DNA from: Mucidula mucida
Taxonomy: Eukaryota; Basidiomycota; Agaricomycetes; Agaricales; Physalacriaceae
Assembly (NCBI GenBank): GCA_015501055.1
Contig: JADNYV010000008.1
Location: forward strand, 310,001 to 374,000
DNA length: 64,000 nt
Direction: 5' to 3'
In this document: positions 9,465-19,956 of the stretch, piece after piece
How the letters are laid out: every line of letters begins with the position of its first letter
Numbering within the stretch: position 1 is the first letter of the stretch
The notes under the pieces: model-generated
What the model saw: only the letters and a program-made list of their open reading frames with translations
Database searches by the model: none
What the model was told of the DNA's origin: nothing
Translations under genes and position numbers: made by a program

Positions 9465-11272
9465 ATGAGCACACCAGCTTTCTGGAACCCTCCTGTTTCC
9501 TATACCCCTTCCAACTCTGGGGAGAAGCCCCCGCCCGAGTTCATTATTCCTCCTCTTTTCCACCATGCATCCAATTCGGAGGAGAAGTTCCCGCCATGGT
9601 CCAAGGCATCGACCATCGTCGGAACACCGTCGCTCAAATCAAAGGCCAGCAGCGTTAACGTTCTCGAAAGGTTGCCTTGGGATGGCTATCTCGAGGAGGA
9701 CATTCCGGAGAAGACGCAGGGAAAGGTCATGCGAGACCTCCGCCACCTTGTCTTTACAATCTATCACAGGCTATTCGGGGTCGTTTTCATTACCAACATG
9801 GCGATATTGATCGCTCTATTGGTGTATGGTGTCAATTCCCAGAGACTAGGATTGATCACGGTGGCCAACATCTTTGTCGCCATTCTTATACGACAGGATT
9901 ACGTCGTCAATGCTTTATTCTTCGTCTTCACTTCTGTGCCCCCTTCGTGAGTCCTCGACAATGTTGCGAACTATACAGCATTCATCTGACCCATGCGTTT
10001 CCAGATGGCCGCTCTGGTTCCGTTTGTTGATGGCAAAAGTTTATCATCTCGGCGGCATTCATTCAGGTGCAGCGGTTTCTGCAACGATGTGGCTTGCTGT
10101 TCTAGCGGGACAAGGAACTAAAGAGCTCGGGCGAGGTGGAGAGGTACATTTTACAGCAACTGTTCTCAACCCTCACAGTCTCTAATATCATCTTTCTGCA
10201 GATATCCGTTGCCACAGTAGAAATCACTTGGGTTATCCTCATCTTCCTAGTGGGAATCATTGTTTTCGCTCACCCCAGCCTCCGCTCCAAGAGCCACGAT
10301 ACCTTTGAGCGTGTTCACAGGTTCATGGGGTGGACCGCCACCGCTCTTGTATGGGCTCAGGTTGTTTCACTCACCAACGATTGGAAAGGCGACGCCTCTT
10401 TGGGATACGCGCTTGTCCACTCTGCGCCCATGTGGCTTATGTTCATCATCACAGGTAAGGACGCTTCACGGTTCCCCTAGTACACCAATTGACATGCCCC
10501 TAGGTTCTCTCATATTGCCTTGGGCTCGTCTGCGGAAAGTGCCTGTTCGCGCGGTGGTTTTGTCTGATCACGCCGTTCGCTTGTTCGTTAATTACAGAGG
10601 TAAGGATATATCTTACTATCATGCAGACCTGTACTCATATGATCTAGTATTCGGATTCCACCCACGTCCGGTGCCTGGATCCTTCAGTCGCGTCTCGCTG
10701 GACCTCTTCACGAATGGCACGCATTCGCCAACGTCCCGGTCCCAGGGACCGACGAGTTCTCTCTCGTTGTCTCTCAGGCCGGCGACTGGACCAAGGAGCT
10801 CATTCGCAATCCGCCGAAAGAGATTTACTTCAGAGGCACACCTGTGGCGGGTGTTCTGCGGGTCAACATCATGTTCCGGCGCGTCGTTTTCGTTGCGACG
10901 GGGAGCGGCATCGGACCTATCGCGCCTTGTCTCTTTGAGAAGCGTCAACCTGCTCGTCTGTTGTGGACTGGCGCGAATATTCTGAAAACCTTTGGGACTG
11001 ATCTCGTTGATGCGGTGAAGGAAGCTGAACCCGACGCGTGCATCTATGGTGAGTATTGATGACTTCAGATATTCAGCTGTTTTCTGATATATGCATTTCC
11101 AGATACGCGTGTTCATGGCCGTCCTGACATGGTCAAACTTACTTATAGGATGGTCAAGGACTTTGACGCCGAAGCCGTTGTCATCATCTCCAACGAGCCG
11201 TTGACGAAGAAAGTCGTTTACGCCATGATGAGCCGTGGCATTCCCGCATTTGGCGCCATTTGGGATTCGTAG
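9465..11272 (+). pseudogene. TmpA-like membrane flavo-oxidoreductase, copy 1, frameshifted
   Basis: A paralogue of the gene at 12824-14561. The family joins an N-terminal bundle of membrane helices to an FAD/NAD(P)-binding reductase domain, as in Aspergillus TmpA. Start MSTPAF (9465) is set by the TATA box. Exons: 9465-9946, 10005-10143, 10202-10454, 10504-about 10602, 10652-about 11048 and a last exon to TAG 11270-11272. Helices are visible in HRLFGVVFITNMAILIALL and later exons, and the NAD-binding loop is ATGSGIGPIAPCL. In the fifth exon, at about 10703, copy 1 has CTGGACCTCTTC where copy 2 has one more C. The missing base throws the reductase domain out of frame. The downstream frame is otherwise well kept, so the lesion is recent or a sequencing error. 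If real, the product ends before the NAD site. Confidence 0.75.
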
Positions 11273-11389
11273 TGTACATATGGACGTCTTTTCTTGTTCC
11301 AGTGACATTCATTTCTTCATCATCTACTGAGGCAGTCGCACACTTATTTATACCATATTTAATACGCATTTCATTAATTCTAAACAAAT

Positions 11390-11770
11390 TTCAAAACAGC
11401 CAGGGCGGTTCTAAGATGATTCCAATAACGAAGTCCTCCTGCTAGCTCACAGGCCCTCTCCAAAGCCTCGTGCGGCTCATCCTCGCCGGACTAGTCGCTC
11501 GATTAACTAAGTTCGTATCCTTGAAACGACGTAGATCCAGGTACGCGTGCATATACTCCTGCAACGGATGTGAGACTGACACCGACCCCAGTCGGCAGAG
11601 TGTGGCGTATTTTACCGATCGGCGACCTTGGAACCATTACCACAGAAGCTTCGGATGAGGGGGAGAGGAGCTGATCAGTATCGACGACTAGTTTGGTTCG
11701 AGCGCAGGGTTGGAACATCGCACTTAGTCGCAGCGGATCCATTCCACACCGTATAGATCGAAGCTTCGTG
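11390..11770 (-). pseudogene. Decayed F-box gene, unit A
   Basis: Aligned by eye with the 3' half of the F-box genes at 14722-16004 and 17120-18403. Shared blocks include ACAGCCAGG just downstream, the C-terminal codons, and a minus-strand piece MFQPCARTKLVVD matching TFQPNARRLVLD of the intact copies. Many substitutions and indels break the frame, and the 5' half is missing or unrecognisable. It sits 3' of oxidoreductase copy 1 exactly as the F-box gene sits 3' of copy 2, which marks it as the third member of the tandem series. Confidence 0.7.
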
Positions 11771-12736
11771 TTTCAAGTGCTCACCTAATTGACGACATTG
11801 CAACAGCTCTAGATAGTGCCTGGAATAGCGAGGGACAAAGACGAGCACGCCACGTCGAATAGTTATACTAGCTTTCTCAACATTGAACCTATCAGCGTGC
11901 CCCACAGAATGGACAACTATAGCGAGACGTGTGAGTTGATGTCCCTTCAGCCTGAAATACTTTCACTTTCAGACCGCAGGGCTCTCTTAGAATGCAAAAC
12001 TGAACAAGGATCGTCTTGCGGTCCAGCCTGAGGTCAACGGTCATTCAGTCGGAGGTCCGGCCCGGCTTTCAAACGCTAGCAGCGGTCGGTCGAGGTGCCT
12101 TGATCCAACAGGTTGATCTCTCCTGCCACCATGTTTTCCGACTTTCATCATGGAAACGGAGGGTACAAGTTAAGCGTCTTAGGCGCTGTAACGACGAGCT
12201 ACCTTGAGATAGTGTGTATCTTCTTGCAACGATAAATTTCTTATGCGCTTAGAACAAATACCCCCGCAGAAGCAATCCGGAATCGATATTACTTGCCTGT
12301 ACACCCTTGACATTGACAGTATTGATCCAAGCTGAAGTTCTGACATTATCGCGTCCGTAACTGTTCAAGCCCAGAATCCGAGTAGGAATCTCACTGGAAT
12401 CTCATCCTCATGACAAGCAACGTTGCCCTGCCATATGTTCCGTCTTGACTGGCTATTTTTCTCAACTAGCAAGTGAGCCCGTGTAACCCGGGCGATGTCT
12501 TCAATCGCTCTTCTACTCGCTTTTCTCTCAATAACCAGGACGGACTTCTGGCGGATTCATCCATGTTTTCGCGTATACCCTTCTCGGTTCAGCGGTTCGT
12601 GTCTCCGAAGGCGGGATAGCACTGTCATATCTGTGCGCCTCCACGCAGAGCATAATGGATCAACAACTGGCGCTCTCCGAGAACTCGGGGAACACCTCAC
12701 GTCTGCTTCTCCATCTTTTCGTGACGGCGCGTTAGG
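11771..12736. other. Spacer of the tandem duplication with a coding remnant
   Basis: No intact gene. At about 12555-12735 a + strand frame reads LLGSAVRVSEGGIALSYL, parallel to LLDSAVRVSEGGVVLS near 8190-8240, so both are relics of one unrecognised gene. The piece at 12290-12500 also resembles 7980-8120. The start of the core promoter of oxidoreductase copy 2 lies at the end. Confidence 0.45.
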
Positions 12737-12742
12737 TATAAA
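12737..12742 (+). promoter_or_regulatory. TATA box of oxidoreductase copy 2
   Basis: TATAAA inside a conserved block (TCGTGACGG, GGTATAAAGCAGC, then ATTCTCCATTCCA) shared with copy 1. It is 87 bp before the ATG at 12824. Confidence 0.6.
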
Positions 12743-12823
12743 GCAGCTTCATGTCGGATACCAGATTCTCCATTCCAGCTCGTGTTCTTCATTCGCACTT
12801 CTCACATTGGCTTCAGCTTCAAG

Positions 12824-14561
12824 ATGAGCACACCCGCTATCACCATTCCCCATGTTGTCTACCAACCTTCCAATGCGGAGAAGCGGTCCCCGCCATCGTC
12901 TAAGGCGGGGTCGACCCTCGTAGGGACGCCATCGGTCAAATCAGAGACCAGCAGCGTTCTGGAAAAGCTGCCATGGGATGGCTATCTCGAAGAGGACATT
13001 CCGGAGAAGACGCAGGGAAAGGTCATGCGAGACCTCCGCCACCTTGTCTTTACAATTTACCACAGGCTCTTCGGCGTTGTTTTCATCACCAACATGGCGA
13101 TCTTGATCGCTCTGTTGGTGTGTGGTGTCAATTCCCAGAGACTGGGGTTGATCACGGTGGCCAACATTTTTGTCGCCATTCTGATGCGGCAAGATTACAT
13201 CGTGAACGCGTTCTTCTTCGTCTTCACCTCTGTCCCCACTTCGTGAGTGTTGGGAACATCGGGTACTAGTGTATTTGTCTGAAGTTTGCTTTAGATGGCC
13301 GCTCTGGTTTCGTTTGCTCATGGCAAGAGTTTATCATCTTGGCGGCATTCATTCAGGTGCAGCGGTTTCTGCAACGATGTGGCTCGCTGCTCTGGCTGGA
13401 CAAGGAACTAAGGAGCTAGCACGAGGCGAAGAAGTACGTCCAACAAAAACTATCATGTTACTGTCATAGTTCCTTATACCACCTTATCACAGATATCTAT
13501 CGCCACAGTGGTGATTACTTGGATTATCCTGGCCTTCCTGGTGGGAATCATCATCTTCGCTTATCCCGGCCTTCGATCGAAAAGCCACGATACCTTTGAA
13601 CGTATCCACAGATTCATGGGCTGGACCGCCACCGCCCTTGTATGGGCTCAGGTTATTTCACTCACCAACGACTGGAAGGGCGAGGCCTCTTTGGGATACG
13701 TGCTGGTCCACACTGCGCCCATGTGGCTCATGTTCATCATCACAGGCCAGGAAGTTTCATGGTCTCATTGACAGATCGACTAACATATTCTAGGTTCACT
13801 CATACTGCCATGGGCCCGTCTGCGGAAAGTGCCTGTTCGCGCAGTGGTTTTGTCTGATCACGCCGTTCGCTTGTTCGTCAATCACAGAGGTAAGGATATA
13901 TCTTACTATCATGCAGACCTGTACTCATATAATCTAGTATTCGGATTCCACCCACGTCCAGTGCCTGGATCCTTCAGTCGCGTCTCGCTGGACCCTCTTC
14001 ACGAATGGCACGCATTCGCTAACGTCCCGGTCCCAGGGACCGACGAGTTTTCTCTCGTTGTCTCTCAGGCCGGCGACTGGACCAAGGAACTCATTCGCAA
14101 TCCACCGAAAGAAATCTACTTCAGAGGTACACCTGTGGCGGGTGTTCTGCGGGTCAACATCATGTTCCGGCGCGTCGTTTTCGTTGCGACGGGGAGCGGC
14201 ATCGGACCTATCGCGCCTTGTCTCTTCGAGAAACGTCAACCTGCTCGGCTGTTGTGGACTGGCGCGAATATTCTGAAAACATTTGGAACTGATCTCGTCG
14301 ATGCGGTGAAGGAGGCTGAACCCGATGCGTGCATCTATGGTGAGCACGATAATTTATATGTTCTATCAGCTTCTAATATCTGTGTTTCCAGATACGCGTG
14401 TACATGGTCGTCCAGATATGGTCAAACTTACCTATAAGATGGTCAAGGACTTCGACGCCGAAGCTGTTGTCATCATTTCCAACGAGCCATTGACAAAGAA
14501 AGTCGTCTATGGCATGATGAGTCGTGGTATTCCCGCCTTTGGCGCCATTTGGGATTCATAG
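12824..14561 (+). CDS. TmpA-like membrane flavo-oxidoreductase, copy 2
   Basis: A predicted integral membrane protein with a cytosolic FAD/NAD(P)H reductase domain. The nearest characterised relative I can name is TmpA of Aspergillus, linked to conidiation signalling. Exons: 12824-13242, 13295-13433, 13493-13745, 13794-13889, 13938-14339 and 14392-14561. The N-terminal ~55 residues are Ser/Pro-rich, then PWDGYLEEDIPEKTQGKVMR leads into at least five helices. The reductase part holds PGSFSRVSLDPLHEWHAFA (FAD-type fold) and the nucleotide loop ATGSGIGPIAPCL, and ends in GIPAFGAIWDS. The third intron (13746-13793) starts with GC, not GT, where copy 1 has GT. The fourth intron (48 nt) has no stop and keeps frame if retained. 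The F-box gene follows in convergent orientation. The enzymatic reaction is not known. Confidence 0.75.
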
Positions 14562-14721
14562 ATTATGGGCGTCCTCAACTCCCTGCCCAATTTCAATTGT
14601 AATAGAGATAGAATTTACTTGTTCAGGCATAGATTTCTGCATGTACTGGGGTGTAATAATCAAAACAAATTTCATGTTATTCCTTGGAAATAAAGTTCAA
14701 GACAGCCAGGTTCGAAGGTGG

Positions 14722-16004
14722 CTACCAGGCTACGGCAACCACTTGTCTTTCGCATTGTCCCGCTGGTATGAGTTCCGTCTCTGCTAGCTCAAAGGCTCTC
14801 TCCAACGCTTCTTGAAGTGCCTTATACTCAGGTGTCGCCGGGTTTATCACCGGACTGGTAGCCCGTTGGGCCAAGTACGTATCCTTGAGGTTGTCAGCTA
14901 GAGCCCAGATCCAGCGTCGCGCGCGCATGCTGCTTGTGCAATGGATGTGGGACAAATAGAGGAGCCAGTCGGCGGTGTGTGGCGTCTTTTCCCGATCGGG
15001 AACCTTTGCAGTCATTGAGGGAGACATCAGGCTCAGATCAGCGGGGAGAGGGAGTGACCAGGGGATATCGAGGACTAGTCGGCGAGCATTCGGCTGGAAC
15101 GTCGTAAGAGCGTGTAATCGAAGGAAACGGCATGTTGAAACCAAGGAGAGGTACGACGTCACGGGAAGATACGGTAGGAGGACGTGGAGGATGTCCAGGG
15201 GAAGCGTTGTGAGCTTGTCTTGGTTGTTGAGCTCGACGGTTTCAAAGTGAGCGGTCCGAGAAGGCGCGACGTCAAGAAGACGAGGGAATCTGGTAAAGCA
15301 GTCATGAATTGGACGACCAATAGTTAGAGTCGCTTAAAACACGTACATGAATGGACGAACAATTAGGAAGTTGTACTTGCTCTGAGAAAGCGCTTTCCAG
15401 TTGAAGACATCGCCACCAGGTTGGGAGCCTCGACTCCAGAAAGAGCGCAGATCGATTTGCTCGCCGACCGCCTCGTAACATACATTTTGCACCCTACCGG
15501 GATCTTGGCCAGCCAGAGGGCGACCCAATACTCCTATAGCTTGAGCAATCAGAGTCATACCCTTGTTTGTGTTTTTGTCCTCGACTCCGAGGACATGCAA
15601 GAACATATTAGCGCACGAGGTATGGGCCATGAAGACCTACATAGCTGCGTAAGAGATTTGTAAAGGATACAGTGCGGCGAAAAGAACTGACAGTGTTGTC
15701 AAAGCCAAAGGGCGATTCCCACATCAAAGTAGTGACGCGATGGCCATCGTAACAACAGAACAAGTTTTTGCTACAGTAGTCAAACGTTTCAATGACAGTC
15801 TGAACTTCGGGAAGGCTGAAAACACTGTCAGCCAGTGCTTTGGGGAAGCAGTAACTACACGAAGACTTACCCCATCCCCACAGAACGCGTAAAGTATGCA
15901 TTTACAGTGGGTGACATTATTCCTTTTGGCGGGAAATGTTCAGGAAGCGGGTATCTTGAGTAAGGACCCGGGATGAAAGGGAGGCGACAGATGCTGCAGG
16001 ACAT
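14722..16004 (-). CDS. F-box protein, unit B
   Basis: Probably a substrate adaptor of an SCF ubiquitin ligase. Four exons. Exon 1 starts at 16004 (MSCSICRLPFIPGPYS, with a CxxC) and ends in TRSVGMG. Exon 2 codes FCCYDGHRVTTLMWESPFGF. Exon 3 codes HTSCANMFLHVLG through YNFLIVRPF. Exon 4 holds the F-box, TTLPLDILHVLLPYLP and YLSLVSTCRFLRLHAL, and ends VVAVAW with TAG 14722-14724. An upstream in-frame ATG at 16052 would add 16 residues, but the paralogue lacks it. The intron before the F-box contains stops here, which confirms it as an intron. It is convergent with oxidoreductase copy 2, 160 bp between stops. All four exons read open. Confidence 0.7.
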
Positions 16005-17119
16005 GCTAGCGACTTGTTCAATGGGGATTGACCTGGGGAAGATGGACTGCATGAGGATTTTGAAGCCCTATTTATGTGAGTGCTTGATTAACTTTGACCA
16101 TCCTTGTTGAGTACATTGTTTTTACAAAAGCGCCGTGTATCCTTTGTTCGAGTGGTTCGATCGCCGGGGGAGCAATGGGCCCTGGGGGGGAACTTGGCCT
16201 TTGACGCGTAGCACAATGCGACAAAAACACTGACAAAGGCATGAATTGACCCTACTTACCTGAATGCAGCCAAAGTTCGCGATGACACCTCATGAAGGTG
16301 TGTGACAGAGATGAGTGCAGATCTGCCGGGCTCCGACCAAGAGGCTCAATAAGGGTGAGGCGGCACTGGTTATTATACGCAGAGATGTCATTGAGATACA
16401 GTAGAAACATACATAGCTGTACCAATTCTTGGATAACGCGTCGTAATTTGGCAGCACGGATCGAGAGGCAGAACCTCCAGACCCGAGTTTTACCTCCACG
16501 GACAGCATTGAAACGCGGTAGTCTGATTGACTTAGGCGTATTGAATACCTTACCTGTTTCAGTTTCCAGGCGGAACGAAGGAGAAATGGACGTGCTGCTC
16601 GCCATTTACCAAAAAGTGGGGCGAACTAAAGATGAACAAATTCGCAGGCTCACAAACTCCAAATGCTCGCTGGAATCGAAGGTCCGATAATCCAACGATT
16701 ATCCGTCTAACGTTTCTGGCCCTCAGAGGCTCGATTCTATTGTCGGACAGAAAGCCGCCTCAGGGAGGCAGGTCCGATCGAATTGTTGGACAAATCCCAC
16801 CGCGAACGCGACTTTTGCCCGACGCGATGGCCTAAACACTGTCGTTAACCGTATACATTGATCTAATAACATTCGTACACTCATCTCAGCACCCATTGCA
16901 CGTCGTCTGGCGGAAGGTTCATTTCGAAAGTCAGACGTTGTGGCGCAGAGAAACGTTGCCCTGTGCAAGAAAGCGTGCAGGTTTTCTCGCCAGGGACCTG
17001 ACAGAGATAGAGCTTACTTGTTCTGGCATAGATTCCTGCATCCACTAGGGGTGTAAACCACATAATTCATAAAAACTTACATTCCTTGTATACAAAGTTT
17101 CAAGACAGCCAGGACGTGG
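16005..17119. other. Spacer between F-box copies
   Basis: The stretch 16100-16340 matches 18500-18720 upstream of the next copy, so it is part of the duplicated unit. A minus-strand ATG frame at 16252-16605 (MASSTSISPSFRLETETG, ending in a GTAAGTA splice donor) may be an exon of a small gene or a 5' exon; I cannot place it. The stretch 16600-16980 looks unrelated to the other units and may be an insertion. From about 16985 the 3' flank of the oxidoreductase gene (as at 14590) reappears without the gene, which gives the left edge of unit C. Confidence 0.5.
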
Positions 17120-18403
17120 CTAATAGGCTACGGCAACGACTTGTGTTTCACACTCTCCTGCTGGAGTAGGTTCCATTCCTGCCAGCTCAAAAGCTCTCTC
17201 CAAAGCATCGTGCAACACCTTATACTCATGCGTCGCCGGCTCCATGACCGGACTGGTGGCCAGTTGAGCCAAGTACGTATCTTTGATGCTTTCAGCTAGA
17301 GCCCATATCCAGCGGCGCGTGCGCATGCTGTTCGTGCAATGGATGTGGGACAAATACAGGAGCCAGTCGGCGGTGTGTGGCGTCTTTTCCCGATCGGGAA
17401 CCTTTGCAGCCATTGAGGGAGACATCAGGCTCAGATCAGCGGGGAGAGGGAGTGACCAGGGGATATCGAGGACTAGCCGGCGAGCGTTGGGCTGGAACGT
17501 TGTGAGGGCGTGTAATCGAAGAAAGCGGCACGTCGACACCAAGGAGAGGTACGACACCATGGGAAGATACGGTAGGAGGATTTGGAGAATATCCAGCGGG
17601 AGCGTTGTGAACTTGTCTTGGTTGTTGAACTCGACATTTCTGAAGTGAGCGGTTCGAGAAGGCGCGACGTCAAGAAGTCGAGGGAATCTGGTAGAGTAGT
17701 GAGGGATTGGACGACCCGTGGTTAGAGTCACGTAAAACACGTACATGAATGGTCGAACAACTAGGAAGTTGTACTTGCTCTGAGAAAGTGCTTTCCAGTT
17801 GAAGACATCGCCGCCTGGCTGGGAGCCTGGGCTCCAGAAGGGGCGCAGATCGATTTGCTCGCCGACCGCCTCGTAACGGACGTTTCGCACCCTGCCAGGA
17901 TCTTGGCCAGCGAGAGGGCGACCCAATACTCCCATAGCTTGAGCGATCAAAGTCATACTCTCGTTTGTCTCCTTGTCTTTTGCTCCGAGCACATGGAAGA
18001 ACATATTAGCGCACGAGGTATGGGTCATGAAGACCTATATGGACGCGTAAGAGCTACGTAAAGGATACAGCGTGGCGAAAAGAACTGACAGTGTTGCCAA
18101 AGCCGAAGGGCGATTCCCACATCAGATTAGCGACACGATGGCCATCGTAACAACAGAAAAAGTTGTTGCTGCAGTAGTCAAACGTTGCAGTGACCGTCTG
18201 AATTTCAGGAAGGCTGAAAGCACTGTTAGCAAGCACTCTTGCACAACAACCTACACTACGAGAACTTACCCCATCCCAACAGAACGCGTAAAGTACGTGT
18301 CTACAGTGGGTGACATGATTCCTTTAGGAGGAAAATGTTCCGGAAGCGGGTCACTTGAATAAGGACCCGGGATGAAAGGGAGGCGGCAGATGCTGCAGGA
18401 CAT
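17120..18403 (-). CDS. F-box protein, unit C
   Basis: A paralogue of the unit B gene with the same four-exon layout. Start ATG is at 18403 (MSCSICRLPFIPGPYS). Exon 1 runs to 18270, exon 2 codes LPEIQTVTATFDYCSNNFFC, and exon 3 starts with VFMTHTSCANMFFHVLG. The F-box is TTLPLDILQILLPYLP followed by YLSLVSTCRFLRLHAL, and the stop is TAG 17120-17122. The intron before the F-box exon is 57 nt, has no stop and keeps frame, unlike in unit B, so a retained form could be translated. It belongs to the F-box subset with a Cys-bearing N-terminal region. No oxidoreductase gene accompanies this copy. Its target is unknown. Confidence 0.72.
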
Positions 18404-19155
18404 GTCTTTAAGTGGGGAGTGAGATGGGGGAATAAAGACTGCGTAAGGATATCGAAGCCCTGTTTATATGAGAGCTCAATTAGCTTTGATAATACTTGTT
18501 TACATTATCTTTACAGAAACGTAGATCCTTTGTCGAGTGGCTCGATCGGGGGAGTATTCAGCAATGGGGGAAACTTGGCCTTTGACCCGTAGCACAATGC
18601 GACAGAAACACTGACAAAGGCAGGAATTGACCTTACTTACTTGAATGCAGCTAAGGTTTCGCGACTTATGAGCGTGTGCGACAGAGATGAGTGCAGATCT
18701 GCCCGGGTCCGACGGCAACCAAGCTCTTCGAAAGCTCTTCAATATTCAATCTTATTGCAGCATTGCTTCAGAATATTTTAGGAGATCATTGTTTAGACAG
18801 GAATGGTTTTAAAACCTCCCGATGGTCTTCAAGTGTGATTAACGGATACGCGGCCCATGTGCAGATGGAGTTGAACCTGTTTTATGAAAAATTACGAACG
18901 ATATCTACCAGAACTAGCCAAGACCTTAGGGAAGATGTTTTCTGTTTGCTACGTGTTTTGCGATCTTCTTGGATCCTGACGCGAGCTCGAGCTCGAACTG
19001 TTCGCGATTGGCTCGCGCGGCGTCAAAGACGTCGTTAGTAAGCGATCGAACAATCGAGGTCGGTCAAGTTGATGACGTGCCCATAGAGTTCTGTGAACGC
19101 CGGTCTTCTCCGACGTTAACGCTGACGTTCAGCTCAGACAGCGACCTCCAACGAA
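18404..19155. other. 5' flank of the F-box unit and promoter region
   Basis: 18500-18720 is homologous to 16100-16340. After 18720 the units diverge, giving the right edge of the duplication. A run GAGCTCGAGCTC near 18982 is a restriction-like palindrome with no clear role. I see no gene. Confidence 0.45.
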
Positions 19156-19956
19156 ATGGCATCCCGCGCCTTCTCCTCGTCACTGCGCACGACGCTCAGG
19201 TCGACGCTGCACTCGTCTACACGCTCAACAGGTCGGAGAATGATGAGCTCTACCCATGCCGCCCCGAAGAGTGATAGACCGTGGATTGTGCGGAGTTCAT
19301 TTCTTCATAGATAGCCTTGAAAATTCACCTTGACACGTCCAGATTGCCTCTGGCCTGTTCTTCACTCCGTTGGTGAGGTTTTGTTATCAGTCAGATGTAA
19401 AGCAATTTCGCTGAACTGTAGTAGTTCTTGTACTTGGTTTCCCCTACTGGCCGCGGTCTCGACGCAAAAGACGCACACGGACACGGACATGAAAAGCATG
19501 AGTCTAAGCCAGCGCCCCAGCAGGAGGTTCCCGCCGTGATCATGACGGACGATGAGGGCACAAAAGCAGACATCTCCGGGTCACTCGCGGCTGCCGAGGT
19601 ACGCTGAATCTGGTGAGGTGGATGGAGAATTACTGATGATCTGCTCCATAGGCGACAGATGTTCCTGAAGCCAGCGGTGCAGAGGTATGCTGCTCATGTA
19701 ATTCTTTGCCAATAACGCTTACCTCGTTAGCCTCCCGCGGTCAAGGAATCGGAACCCGAGTCTTCCAGTGCTGTCAAGGATGACGAAGGAACTCCCACCG
19801 ATGTTGGCAAAGCCGTGCAACAGAGCGTTGTACGTGTTTCCTATCTCTAATCGCGTCAAAGAAGTTACTTGACCTTTGTAGACTTCCGATTCTCCCAAGG
19901 AGGCAGCCAAGGAGGAAGAGGAAACCTCTCAGGAAAAGAAGGAGGAGTCCTCTTAA
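19156..19956 (+). CDS. Small mitochondrial-type membrane protein with acidic tail
   Basis: Exon 1 (19156-19287, 44 codons) is a clear mitochondrial presequence: MASRAFSSSLRTTLRSTLHS, Arg- and Ser-rich without acidic residues, followed by APKSDRPWI. Exon 2 (19343-19372) and the start of exon 3 (19425) join into one hydrophobic helix, IASGLFFTPLFLYLVSP. Exon 3 continues with a His-rich patch (DAHGHGHEKHE) to 19598. Three short further exons give an acidic, Glu/Ser/Ala-rich tail ending in EEETSQEKKEESS and TAA 19954-19956. Lengths of exons 1-3 are whole codons. This layout (presequence, PWI, one helix, acidic tail) recurs in basidiomycetes as an uncharacterised family, to my knowledge. It is likely anchored in the inner membrane; the function is unknown. 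Confidence 0.65.

Noticed and set aside
10619..11308. A 229-codon minus-strand frame opposite oxidoreductase copy 1
   Set aside because: Antisense shadow of conserved exons; the same shadow appears in copy 2 (13934-14347).
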